From: Burkholderia sp. SRS-46
GTDB lineage: Bacteria > Pseudomonadota > Gammaproteobacteria > Burkholderiales > Burkholderiaceae
Length of the DNA stretch: 64,000 nt
Direction: 5' to 3'
Assembly: GCF_004343775.1 (NCBI RefSeq)
Contig: NZ_PTXL01000009.1
Span: forward strand, 186,001 to 250,000
The notes under the pieces: generated by a model
Told to the model about the DNA's origin: nothing
The model's input: the letters and a program-made list of their open reading frames with translations, nothing else
Databases searched by the model: none
Made by a program: the position numbers and the translations under genes
Part shown: one piece after another, positions 24,949 through 33,308 of the stretch
Layout of the letters: every line of letters begins with the position of its first letter
How positions within the stretch are numbered: the first letter of the stretch is position 1

Positions 24949-25135
24949 GTTGCCCTCGGATGTTTTTTTATCGGTCGCGCGCGCCGGCGCGACGCATGGA
25001 TCCCATCCTGACTTATCGGCATGCGCGGGGCGGTCTTGAGCATCGGTTGCCGGAGCTGATCGCCCCCTTTTTGCTTCATTGCCGGCGAAAATCCCTTATC
25101 CTCGGGCCCGTTCGCGAGCAAAACGGGAGGGCACG

Positions 25136-25702
25136 ATGACAATCATTGGCGTGATGGGCTCCGGCAAGAACGAGTGGCCGGAGCTGGCAACGCCGCTCGG
25201 CACGTGGATCGCCGCGCAAGGGTTCGATCTGCTGACGGGCGGCGGCGGCGGCGTGATGCTGTCGGCCGCGCGCGCGTATGCGACGACGCCGGGGCGCCGC
25301 GGCCGCTCGATCGGCGTCGTGCCGAGCGAAGCGCATCCGGTGTTCGGCTTCGCGCCGCTCGCCGGCTATCCGAATCCGTTCGTCGACCTGCCGGTCGTGA
25401 CGCCGCTGCCGCGCAAGGACGCCGACGCGCCGGACGACGCGCTGAATCGCAACTACGTGAACGTGCTGACGAGCGATATCGTCGTCGCGCTACCCGGCAG
25501 CCAGGGCACGCTCGACGAAATCCGCCTCGCGACGCGCTTCTCCAAACCGCTGATCTGCGTCGGCCCCGATGGCGCGTTCGATGGCGTCCCGCACGGTACG
25601 CGCATCGTGCAGGCGCTCGACGAGGTCTATGCGTTCGTGCTCGCGCAGGCGGGGGCGCTACGTCGGCCGGATCAGTCGGACCGGCTCGCCTTCGGGACCT
25701 GA
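25136..25702 (+). CDS. LOG-family-like (SLOG superfamily) protein
   Basis: 188 residues. A Rossmann-like start TIIGVMGSGKNEWPE, a Gly-rich LLTGGGGGVMLSAARAYAT, and the family core VALPGSQGTLDEIRLATRF with the PGG-x-GTxxE-type motif (here PGS-x-GTLDE). LOG/TIGR00725-like proteins are nucleotide-binding; some are cytokinin-type phosphoribohydrolases, others molybdenum cofactor carriers. Which applies cannot be told. GGGAGGGC precedes the ATG at 25136; upstream in-frame ATG 25079 is less likely. Confidence 0.8.
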   Translation: MTIIGVMGSGKNEWPELATPLGTWIAAQGFDLLTGGGGGVMLSAARAYATTPGRRGRSIGVVPSEAHPVFGFAPLAGYPNPFVDLPVVTPLPRKDADAPDDALNRNYVNVLTSDIVVALPGSQGTLDEIRLATRFSKPLICVGPDGAFDGVPHGTRIVQALDEVYAFVLAQAGALRRPDQSDRLAFGT

Positions 25703-25736
25703 GTGTCAGCCTGCGTCGTCGCACACGAACGCCGCA

Positions 25737-26660
25737 TCACCCCAGCAACTCCTTGCGCCGCAACTGCACGACATCGCGCATCGGCGGCGCGCCGAACAGG
25801 CGGCTGTATTCGCGGCTGAACTGCGACGCGCTCTCGTACCCGACGCTCGCGGCGACCGACCCGACGTCGCCGCCCTGCCGCAACAGCAGCCTGCGCGCCT
25901 CGTGCAGCCGCAGCTGCTTCTGATACTGCAGCGGGCTCAGCGTCGTCACATGCTTGAAGTGATGATGCAGCGACGACACGCTCATGTTGACGACCTGCGC
26001 GAGCGTCTCGACCCGCATCGGCTCCGCGAAGTGGTCGCGAATCCACTCGATCGCGCGGGAGATCCGGTGCGTCTGGCTCCCGGCCACCGCCATGTGCCGC
26101 AGCCGCGCGCCCTGCTCGCTCGTCATCAGCCGGTACAGCAGTTCCTTCTCGATCAGCGGCGCGATCACCGGGATGTCGGCCGGCGTATCGAGCAGCCGCA
26201 CCAGCCGCAGCGCGGCGTCGAGCAACGGCGGCGTCAGCTCGGCCAGCGCGATCCCTTCCCCCTCGGGCCCCGCGTCGCCGTCCGGCAAGCGCATCTCGGC
26301 GGCCAGCTCGACGATCCGCTGCGGGTCGAGCGCGAACGACAGGCACAGGTACGGTGCATCCGGCGACGCCTTCGTCACCCGCGACAGGATCGGCAAGTCG
26401 ATCGACGTGATCAGGCAATTCTGCGAATCGTATTCGTACGCCTGATCGGCGACCACCACCCGCTTCGCGCCCTGCGCGGCGAGCACGAACGCGGCCCGCG
26501 ACACGCCGCAACCCAGGTCGACCGGGCGGCTGTGCTTGTGGAACATCAGCGCCGGGATGGCCGTCGCGTGCGAGCCGTCGACCGGCGCAAAGCGGCTGAT
26601 CAGCGCCGCCAGCTCGCGCCGCCCGGATACGCGCGACGCGGCAAGATCGGTCATGTCCAT
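25737..26660 (-). CDS. AraC-family regulator (AraC_N type)
   Basis: 307 residues. The N-terminal domain (about 20-180) has the AraC_N pattern QAYEYDSQNCLITSIDLPILSRVTKAS and LLIEKELLYRLM-like segments. The C-terminal double HTH (about 195-300) has MSVSSLHHHFKHVTTLSPLQYQKQLRLHEARRLL and YESASQFSREYSRLFGAPP. It is divergent from iorAB with 195 bp between starts. Two TTTGCAG direct repeats lie in that gap. Regulation of iorAB is the simplest reading of the arrangement. Confidence 0.9.
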   Translation of the reverse strand: MDMTDLAASRVSGRRELAALISRFAPVDGSHATAIPALMFHKHSRPVDLGCGVSRAAFVLAAQGAKRVVVADQAYEYDSQNCLITSIDLPILSRVTKASPDAPYLCLSFALDPQRIVELAAEMRLPDGDAGPEGEGIALAELTPPLLDAALRLVRLLDTPADIPVIAPLIEKELLYRLMTSEQGARLRHMAVAGSQTHRISRAIEWIRDHFAEPMRVETLAQVVNMSVSSLHHHFKHVTTLSPLQYQKQLRLHEARRLLLRQGGDVGSVAASVGYESASQFSREYSRLFGAPPMRDVVQLRRKELLG

Positions 26661-26732
26661 CAGGATTGCCTCGTTTCGTCCATTTCCCCGTGTCGCCGCA
26701 GCTTAGCGAAGCCGCCGGATGCGCGCCGGGGA

Positions 26733-26760
26733 TTTGCAGGATCGTTCAAGAATTTTGCAG
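26733..26760. promoter_or_regulatory. Direct repeats, candidate AraC-type operator
   Basis: TTTGCAG occurs at 26733-26739 and 26754-26760, 21 bp apart (two helical turns), each followed by [GA]AT. Tandem half-sites with this spacing are the form AraC-type proteins bind. It lies between the divergent regulator and iorA. Confidence 0.55.
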
Positions 26761-26855
26761 AATTAGGTAGACGAAAACACCGCGCACTCGCGCACACTGC
26801 CGCCTATCCCGATACCCCGGTTCGGCGCCGGGTTTTCCCCACGGAGAGTCACGCC

Positions 26856-27317
26856 ATGCCCACCTCGTTTGTCCTCAACGGCAAGAACGTCACGCTCGAC
26901 GTCGATCCGACGACGCCCGTCCTCTGGGCGATCCGCGAACACGCCGGCCTCACCGGCACCAAATTCGGCTGCGGCATGGCCCAGTGCGGCGCCTGCACGG
27001 TCCATCTCGAAGGCCAGGCCGTGCGCTCGTGCGTGCTGCCGCTCGCCGGCATCGAAGGCAAGCACATCACCACGATCGAAGGGTTGCAGAGCAAGCCCGC
27101 GCAGGCTGTGCAGGCCGCGTGGGTCAAGCTGCAGGTGCCGCAATGCGGCTATTGTCAGTCCGGCCAGATCATGTCCGCAACTGCCCTGCTCGAACAGAAC
27201 GCCGCCCCGACCGACGCCGACATCGACGCCGCGATGAACGGCAACATCTGCCGCTGCGCGACCTATGCCCGCATCCGCGCCGCGATCCACGACGCCGCCG
27301 CTACCCTGAAGGCCTGA
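26856..27317 (+). CDS. iorA: Isoquinoline 1-oxidoreductase-like small subunit, [2Fe-2S]
   Basis: 153 residues, normal length for the family. The N-terminal ferredoxin-type cluster C-G-C-G-M-x-Q-C-G-A-C-T-V and the second cluster C-G-Y-C-x-S-G-x-I-M ... G-N-I-C-R-C-x-T-Y are complete, so two [2Fe-2S] clusters are expected. It transfers electrons from the molybdenum subunit encoded just downstream, which starts 2 bp after this stop codon. ACGGAGAG lies before the ATG. The true substrate may differ from isoquinoline. Confidence 0.92.
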   Translation: MPTSFVLNGKNVTLDVDPTTPVLWAIREHAGLTGTKFGCGMAQCGACTVHLEGQAVRSCVLPLAGIEGKHITTIEGLQSKPAQAVQAAWVKLQVPQCGYCQSGQIMSATALLEQNAAPTDADIDAAMNGNICRCATYARIRAAIHDAAATLKA

Positions 27318-27319
27318 TC

Positions 27320-29530
27320 ATGACGACCGGATACGACAACCCGAACGCGGCCCGCCCCGCGCGCCGCACGTTCCTGAAGGCCGCCGGCGCGGCCGCGGCC
27401 GTCAGCCTCACCGTCGGCTTCGAATGGTTCGGCACCGGCCGCCGCGCCGTGGCCGCCACCGCGCCCGCCGCGGAGTTCGCGCCGAACGCGTTCCTGCGCA
27501 TCACCCCCGACGGCCTCGTCACCGTGGTCGCGAAGCACGTCGAAATGGGCCAGGGCGCCTATACCGGCATCGCGACGATCGTCGCCGAGGAGCTGGACGC
27601 CGACTGGTCGAGCGTGCGCGTCGAAAGCGCGCCCGCCGACGCGAAGCGCTACGCGAACCTCGCATTCGGCACGATGCAGGGCACGGGCGGCAGCTCGGCG
27701 ATGGCCAATTCATGGCAGCAGCTGCGCGAAGCGGGCGGCAAGGCCCGCGCGATGCTCGTGTCGGCCGCCGCGGCGCGCTGGAAGGTGCCGGCCGGCGAAC
27801 TGACCACCAAGGACGGCTTCGTCACGCACGCGAAGAGCGGCAAGCAGGCCAGCTACGGCGCGCTCGTCGAGCAGGCCGCGCAGCTGCCGGTGCCGGAGAA
27901 GGTCGCGCTGAAGCAGCCGTCGGAGTTCCGCCTGATCGGCCACGCGATCCCGCGCGTCGATGCGTCGGCGAAGTCGAACGGCACCGCGCAGTTCACGCTC
28001 GACGTCGCGTTCCCGGACATGCTGGTCGCGCTGCTGCAGCGCCCGCCGCGCTTCGGCGCGACGGTCAAGTCGTTCGACGCGACGGCCGCGAAGGCGGTGC
28101 CGGGCGTCGTGTCGGTCGTGCAGGTGCCGCGCGGCGTCGCGGTCGTCGCGACGGGCTTCTGGCCCGCGAAGCAGGGCCGCGACGCGCTGAAGGTCGAATG
28201 GGACGAAAGCCACGCCGAGAAGCGCAGCTCCGACGCGATCATGCGCGAATACCGGCAGCTCGCCGGCCAGCCCGGCACGCCGGCCCGCAAGGACGGCGAT
28301 GCGAACGCCGCGATCGCCGGCGCGGCACGCAAGCTCAGCGCATCGTACGAATTCCCGTACCTCGCCCATGCACCGATGGAGCCGCTCGACGCGGTCGTCA
28401 AGCTGACTTCCGACAGCTGCGAGATCTGGGCCGGCGACCAGTTCCAGACGGTCGACCAAGGCAACGCCGCGCAGGTCGCGGGCCTGAAGCCCGAGCAGGT
28501 GAAGATCCACACGCTGTACGCGGGCGGCAGCTTCGGCCGGCGCGCGAACTCATGGTCCGACTACGTGGTCGAGGCCGTGTCGATCGCGAAGGCACTCGGC
28601 GCGAACGGCAAGCCGGTCAAGCTGCAGTGGACGCGCGAGGACGACATCCAGGGCGGCCTCTATCGCCCGATGTATTTCCACAAGCTCGACGCGGGCCTGA
28701 CCGCGGACGGCAAGCTGGTGGGCTGGCGGCACCGGATCGTCGGCCAGTCGATCCTCGCCGGCACGCCGTTCGAGCCGTTCATGGTCAAGAACGGCATCGA
28801 CGCGACCTCGGTCGAAGGCGCGGCGAACCTGCCGTACGCGGTGCCGAACGTGTCGGTCGAGCTGACCACCGCGAAGGCCGGCGTGCCGGTGCTGTGGTGG
28901 CGCGTGGTCGGCAGCTCGCACACCGCGTATGCGGTCGAGGCGTTCATCGACGAGGCCGCGCACGCGGCGGGCAAGGATCCGTACCTGTTCCGCCGCGACC
29001 TGCTCGCGAAGGAGCCGCGCATGCGCGCGGTGCTCGAGCTGGCCGCCACGAAGGCCGGCTGGGATCCGGCGAAGCCGCTGCCGAAGGGCCGCGGGCGCGG
29101 GATCGCGGTCGCCGAGGCGTTCAAGAGCTACGTCGCGCAGGTCGCCGAGGTGTCGGTCGGCGCGGACGGCAAGGTGAAGGTGGAGCGCGTCGTCTGCGCG
29201 GTCGACTGCGGGATCGCGATCAACCCGGACATCGTCGCCGCGCAGATGGAGGGCGGGATCGGCTTCGGGCTCGGCGCGGTGATGCACAGCGCGATCACGC
29301 TGAAGGATGGCCAGGTCGAGCAGCGCAACTTCGACAGCTATCAGGTGCTGCGCATCGCCGAGATGCCGAAGGTCGAGGTGCACATCGTGCCGTCGGCCGA
29401 GGCGCCGACCGGCGTCGGCGAGCCCGGCGTCGCGCCGGTCGGGCCGGCCGTCGCGAACGCGATCTTCGCGGCGACGGGCAAGCGGCACTACACGCTGCCG
29501 TTCGATTCGACGGACGCCGCAAAGGCGTGA
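27320..29530 (+). CDS. iorB: Isoquinoline 1-oxidoreductase-like molybdenum subunit
   Basis: 736 residues. A twin-arginine signal (ARRTFLKAAGAAAAVS, residues 15-30) targets it to the periplasm with its partner. The Mo-binding domains show HVEMGQGAYTGIATIVAEEL, GTGGSSAMANSW, YAGGSFGRRANSWSDYV and, near the C-terminus, the catalytic-Glu loop GVGEPGVAPVGPAVANAI. All signatures of the xanthine-oxidase-like molybdoenzymes of the IorB type are present. It needs the MCD form of molybdenum cofactor. Co-transcribed with iorA. Confidence 0.92.
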   Translation: MTTGYDNPNAARPARRTFLKAAGAAAAVSLTVGFEWFGTGRRAVAATAPAAEFAPNAFLRITPDGLVTVVAKHVEMGQGAYTGIATIVAEELDADWSSVRVESAPADAKRYANLAFGTMQGTGGSSAMANSWQQLREAGGKARAMLVSAAAARWKVPAGELTTKDGFVTHAKSGKQASYGALVEQAAQLPVPEKVALKQPSEFRLIGHAIPRVDASAKSNGTAQFTLDVAFPDMLVALLQRPPRFGATVKSFDATAAKAVPGVVSVVQVPRGVAVVATGFWPAKQGRDALKVEWDESHAEKRSSDAIMREYRQLAGQPGTPARKDGDANAAIAGAARKLSASYEFPYLAHAPMEPLDAVVKLTSDSCEIWAGDQFQTVDQGNAAQVAGLKPEQVKIHTLYAGGSFGRRANSWSDYVVEAVSIAKALGANGKPVKLQWTREDDIQGGLYRPMYFHKLDAGLTADGKLVGWRHRIVGQSILAGTPFEPFMVKNGIDATSVEGAANLPYAVPNVSVELTTAKAGVPVLWWRVVGSSHTAYAVEAFIDEAAHAAGKDPYLFRRDLLAKEPRMRAVLELAATKAGWDPAKPLPKGRGRGIAVAEAFKSYVAQVAEVSVGADGKVKVERVVCAVDCGIAINPDIVAAQMEGGIGFGLGAVMHSAITLKDGQVEQRNFDSYQVLRIAEMPKVEVHIVPSAEAPTGVGEPGVAPVGPAVANAIFAATGKRHYTLPFDSTDAAKA

Positions 29531-29604
29531 CGGGGGCGGCGCGCCGGGCGCCGGGTGCGTCCGGCGCGTCGTGTTCCGACCCGCCCGGCTGCCGCTCCGC
29601 CCCC

Positions 29605-29653
29605 GCGTTACGTCGGACGTAACGCCCGTAACGTCCCCGCCGATGCTACGTAA
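29605..29653. promoter_or_regulatory. Cluster of CGTAACG half-sites before the T3SS regulator
   Basis: A perfect inverted repeat GCGTTACGTC-G-GACGTAACGC (29605-29625) is followed by CGTAACGT (29627-29634) and TACGTAAC (29646-29653). Four copies of one TACG[T]/CGTAACG word fall within 50 bp, 75 bp after iorB and 170 bp before the winged-helix regulator. This looks like an operator array rather than a terminator, since no T run follows. Confidence 0.6.
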
Positions 29654-29823
29654 CATTCCTTCAGCCACGCGCCGCCCGCGCCCGCCGGCGGCGCGTTAAA
29701 AATTCTTTTCGATTCAACAGCGGCGCGGCTTCGCGCGCGTCGTGCGCCGCCGCATCGCCGGCATGGCCCGGAATTTGCATGACTCCCCTCGCAGCACGCC
29801 AAAATGGACATGCGAGGGCCACC

Positions 29824-30222
29824 ATGGATTGCAAATACCTGTACATCGACAACATAAAGATCAACTTCGTGCGCCGCACGATCGAGATCGACGACAAGGT
29901 CATCGACGTGACGCCGCGCGAATTCGACGTCGTCGAATTCCTGCTCGACAACATGAACAAGATCGTGCCGCGCCAGGCAATCCAGGAAGCAGTCTGGGGC
30001 CGCGAGCTCGCCGTCTCGTCGCGCACGCTCGACACGCACATCTCGCGGATCCGCTCGAAGCTGCGCCTCGACCACGACAAGAACCTGCGGATCATCCCGA
30101 TCTACGCGGTCGGCTACCGCCTCGTGCTGTTCGGCGCGGCGATGACGCATGTCGAGCGTCACGAACCGGCGCCGGTCGTGCGCGCCCTCGCGCATCGCGA
30201 AATGGCGGCCGAGTTCGTCTGA
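29824..30222 (+). CDS. Stand-alone OmpR-type winged-helix regulator at the T3SS border
   Basis: 132 residues. Almost the whole protein is one Trans_reg_C winged-helix domain (about 15-100): VIDVTPREFDVVEFLLDNMNKIVPRQAIQEAVWG, then SRTLDTHISRIRSKLRL and IIPIYAVGYRLVLF. There is no receiver domain, so phosphorylation is not how it is controlled. Single-domain OmpR-type activators such as HilA/HrpG-like proteins commonly govern type III systems. GAGGGCC precedes the ATG 29824. It lies 275 bp upstream of sctQ on the same strand, so it may control either arm. Promoter-side CGTAACG repeats may be its own targets. Confidence 0.85.
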   Translation: MDCKYLYIDNIKINFVRRTIEIDDKVIDVTPREFDVVEFLLDNMNKIVPRQAIQEAVWGRELAVSSRTLDTHISRIRSKLRLDHDKNLRIIPIYAVGYRLVLFGAAMTHVERHEPAPVVRALAHREMAAEFV

Positions 30223-30497
30223 ACGCCCACACGGACACCATGCGGCCCCGGTGGTTCGAGGGGCTGCCGGTGTCCGCCCGCAGTCCCTCCGACGGCCGCT
30301 CGGCCCCCTGGCCACGCATCGGCCCGAGCGCTTCGTAAATCCCCGCGAACCCCGCCGCGTCGCGCGCCGCGCGACTACGGATTCCCGCGCCGCATGCCGC
30401 CGCGCCCATCCCTACAATCGACGCTGCGCCGCGCCCCACGCCGCGCCGCCTCCGACCAACCCAACGTCCAGTACGCCGAATTCGCCCTGATCCCGCC

Positions 30498-31661
30498 GTG
30501 CATGCGCTGTCCCTGACGAATGCCGACGCCGGCGACGCCGCGGATCAGGCCTCGCCTGATGCCCCCGCGCCGGCCGCCGCCCCGCAGGCGGCGGTCGCGC
30601 TCGACGCGTCGCCGCTTCTGCCGCGCCTGTCCGCCGCCGCCGCGCGCGGGCTGTCGCACGCGTACGGCACGCCGGCGGCCATGCCGCTCACGCTCGGCGA
30701 GCACGCGTACGAGGCACGCTGGCGCGTCGACGCCGAACCGGCCGCCGATGCGCACGCGTACCGCTTCGTCGTCGGCCCCGCAACCGGCACGTTGTGGATC
30801 GACCCGCTCGCCGAAACCGAATGGCTCGGCGACGCGGCCGATCCCGCGGTGCCGGCCGTGATCCGCGCGGCGCTGCTCGCCGATCTATGCGCGCCGCTCG
30901 CCGCCGCGTTGCAGGCCGCGACCCGCCAGCGCGTCGAGCTGCTGCCGCCGTCGCCGCAGCGCCCTGCACCACCCGCTTGGCGCGCAACGCCCGCCGCGCT
31001 GCGCTTCGAGCTGCGCCGCGCGGACGGCGGCTGGCGCTGCCACGGCGCGCTGCTGTTCGACGCGCCGGACGCGCTCGCGGTGTTCTTCGCCGCGCCGCCC
31101 GCCACGCGGCCGGACGCGCAGGCCGCGTACGCGGCGCTGCCGGTGCCGCTCGTGTTCGAGATCGGCCGCACCGCGCTGACCGCGGCCGAGCTGGCCGACG
31201 TGGTGGCCGGCGACATCATCGCGATCGAGCACTGGCGCGCGCAAGACCAGAACCTGCTGTGCGTCGCGCGGCTGCCGTCCGCGCCCGCATGGGAGATCAC
31301 CGGGCGGCCGTCCGGCAACCGGCTGACCGTCGAACGAATCAGGGAGATGCCCTTGGAACCGACCCGCACCGACACCCCGCCCGCGACCTCGAGCGACGCG
31401 CCGCCGGCCGACCCGCCGCGCCCGCTCGACGGGCTCGCGGTGGACCTGCGCTTCGAGCTGCCGCCGACGTCGATGCCGCTCGGCGAACTCGGCGCGCTGC
31501 AGCCGGGCGCGGTGATCGAGCTACGGCAGGGCATCAACCAGAGCGTGATCCATCTCGTCGCGAACGGCATGCTGATCGGCACCGGCCACCTGATCGCGGT
31601 CGGCCAGAAGCTGGGCGTGCGGGTCGTCACGCTGACCCAGCCCGCGCCACGCGAGCGCTGA
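30498..31661 (+). CDS. sctQ: T3SS cytoplasmic ring protein SctQ
   Basis: 387 residues starting with GTG 30498. The first 290 residues are Ala/Pro-rich with a weak N-terminal domain and a first SPOA-like domain (about 215-275, VVAGDIIAIEHW ... LLCVARLPSA). The C-terminal SPOA domain (about 315-385) reads VDLRFELPPTSMPLGELGALQPGAVIELRQG and IGTGHLIAVGQKLGVRVVTL, the FliN/YscQ signature. SctQ forms the sorting platform under the injectisome with SctK and SctL, all encoded here on the opposite arm. It overlaps nothing and leads the plus-strand arm. Confidence 0.9.
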   Translation: MHALSLTNADAGDAADQASPDAPAPAAAPQAAVALDASPLLPRLSAAAARGLSHAYGTPAAMPLTLGEHAYEARWRVDAEPAADAHAYRFVVGPATGTLWIDPLAETEWLGDAADPAVPAVIRAALLADLCAPLAAALQAATRQRVELLPPSPQRPAPPAWRATPAALRFELRRADGGWRCHGALLFDAPDALAVFFAAPPATRPDAQAAYAALPVPLVFEIGRTALTAAELADVVAGDIIAIEHWRAQDQNLLCVARLPSAPAWEITGRPSGNRLTVERIREMPLEPTRTDTPPATSSDAPPADPPRPLDGLAVDLRFELPPTSMPLGELGALQPGAVIELRQGINQSVIHLVANGMLIGTGHLIAVGQKLGVRVVTLTQPAPRER

Positions 31662-31664
31662 CAG

Positions 31665-32333
31665 ATGGGCAACCTGCCGAACCCCGTCGCGCTGATCGCG
31701 GTGATCGCCGCGCTCGGCATCGCGCCGTTCGCCGCGCTGATGGTGACGAGCTACACGAAGCTCGTGGTCGTGCTCGGCCTGCTGCGCTCCGCGCTCGGCA
31801 TCCAGCAGGTGCCGCCGAACCTCGTGCTGAACGGCATCGCACTGATCCTGTCGCTGTTCATCATGGCGCCGGTCGGGATGGCGATCCGCGACGCGCTGCA
31901 GCAGCGCCATTTCGACGCGTCGGGGCAATTGTCGACCGCGGACGTCGGCGCGCTCGCCGATGCCGCGCTGCCGCCGATCAAGGATTTCCTGGTGTCGCAC
32001 ACGCGCCAGCGCGACCGCGAGTTCTTCGTGCGCACCGCGACGTCGGTGTGGCCGAAGAACCGCGCGGACGGCATCAAGGACGAAGACCTGCTCGTGCTGG
32101 TACCGAGCTTCACGCTCGCCGAGCTCACCAAGGCGTTCCAGATCGGCTTCGTGATCTACATCGTGTTCATCGTGGTCGACCTGCTGGTCGCGAACATCCT
32201 GCTCGCGCTCGGCATGCAGATGATCTCGCCGACGACGATCTCGGTGCCGTTCAAGCTGCTGCTGTTCGTCGCGCTCGACGGCTGGTCGATGCTCGTGCAC
32301 GGGCTCGTGCTGTCGTACCGGGTGGCCGGATGA
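31665..32333 (+). CDS. sctR: T3SS export-gate protein SctR
   Basis: 222 residues, normal length for SctR/FliP. Four membrane helices: about 7-32, 50-72, 160-182 and 195-215. Family motifs are TSYTKLVVVLGLLRSALGIQQVPPNLVLNGIALILS, PSFTLAELTKAFQIGF and VVDLLVANILLALGMQMISPTTISVPFKLLLFVALDGW. It builds the export gate with SctS and SctT, whose genes lie on the other arm; normally R, S and T are adjacent. It starts 3 bp after sctQ. Confidence 0.95.
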   Translation: MGNLPNPVALIAVIAALGIAPFAALMVTSYTKLVVVLGLLRSALGIQQVPPNLVLNGIALILSLFIMAPVGMAIRDALQQRHFDASGQLSTADVGALADAALPPIKDFLVSHTRQRDREFFVRTATSVWPKNRADGIKDEDLLVLVPSFTLAELTKAFQIGFVIYIVFIVVDLLVANILLALGMQMISPTTISVPFKLLLFVALDGWSMLVHGLVLSYRVAG

Positions 32334-33109
32334 ACGCGCGCGGGCCGCGGCGCGTTGCCGTGTGGATGGACGCGCTGGCGGTGGCCGCGCTCGCATTGGC
32401 GTGCGCGCAGCCGCGCGTCGTGCACGCGACGAACGGCGGCGCCGGCTTCGCGCAGCTCGCGCGGGCCTGCGCGCCGAACGTCGACCCGGTCACCCTCGCC
32501 GCGCTCGTGCGCACCGAATCCGGCTTCAATCCGTACGCGATCGGCGTGGTCGGCGGGCACCTGCGGCGCCAGCCCGCGTCGCTCGACGAAGCGCGCGCGA
32601 CCGCGCGCGAACTCGCCGCGCACGGCTTCGACTACAGCGTCGGCCTCGCGCAGGTCAACACGCGCAACTTCGCGAAATACGGACTCGACGACGCGACGAT
32701 GTTCGAGCCGTGCCGCAACCTGCAGGCGGGCGGCGCGATCCTGACCGAGTGCTTCGCGCGCTCGCGCAACACCGGCCGCCCCGAGCAGGCCGCGCTGCGC
32801 GCGGCGCTGTCGTGCTACTACAGCGGCAATTTCACGACGGGTTTCGCGAGCGGCTACGTGAGCCGCGTGGTCGCGAGCGCGCACAGCAATGCGCGCGAAG
32901 GCGGCATCGAGCCGATTCCGGTCGTGCGCGACGTGCCGCCGCCCGACCAGGCGCGCCGCGTCACGGCCGCCGCTGCCGCGCCGCCGGTTCGCGCGCGACG
33001 ACTGCAGGCCGCGCCGCCATCGTGCGGTGCACCGCCGGTCGTGATGATGTGCCGCGGCTTGCCGGCCGCGGACGCCCGGCGGCTCTGCGTCCGGTGCCTC
33101 GATCAATAG
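32330..33109 (+). CDS. T3SS-linked lytic transglycosylase
   Basis: 259 residues. A signal peptide (about 1-33) is followed by a SLT-type goose-lysozyme-like domain: catalytic Glu in LAALVRTESGFNPYAIGVVGG, then GFDYSVGLAQVNTRNFAKYG, NLQAGGAILTECFARS and ALSCYYSGNF. This is the IpgF/VirB1-like type that opens peptidoglycan for the injectisome. The C-terminal 70 residues are Arg/Ala/Pro-rich with four Cys, not found in IpgF. It overlaps sctR by 4 bp (ATGA). The giant gene begins 199 bp later. Confidence 0.9.
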   Translation: MNARGPRRVAVWMDALAVAALALACAQPRVVHATNGGAGFAQLARACAPNVDPVTLAALVRTESGFNPYAIGVVGGHLRRQPASLDEARATARELAAHGFDYSVGLAQVNTRNFAKYGLDDATMFEPCRNLQAGGAILTECFARSRNTGRPEQAALRAALSCYYSGNFTTGFASGYVSRVVASAHSNAREGGIEPIPVVRDVPPPDQARRVTAAAAAPPVRARRLQAAPPSCGAPPVVMMCRGLPAADARRLCVRCLDQ

Positions 33110-33308
33110 CTGGGCCGCCACGCCATGTCCGCATTGGCCTCCGTGCGCATCTCGTAGCCCCTCGCTCGCCCGCGCGCCGGGCGCCGTCCCCCGCTACGAA
33201 ACCAACGCCGCCCGGCCCGCACGGCCCTCCTTACACTCGAAGCGGCAGCCGGCTCAGCGCCGAATCGCGCGCATCCGCGCGCGACGGCGGGTCTGACGGG
33301 AGATATTC

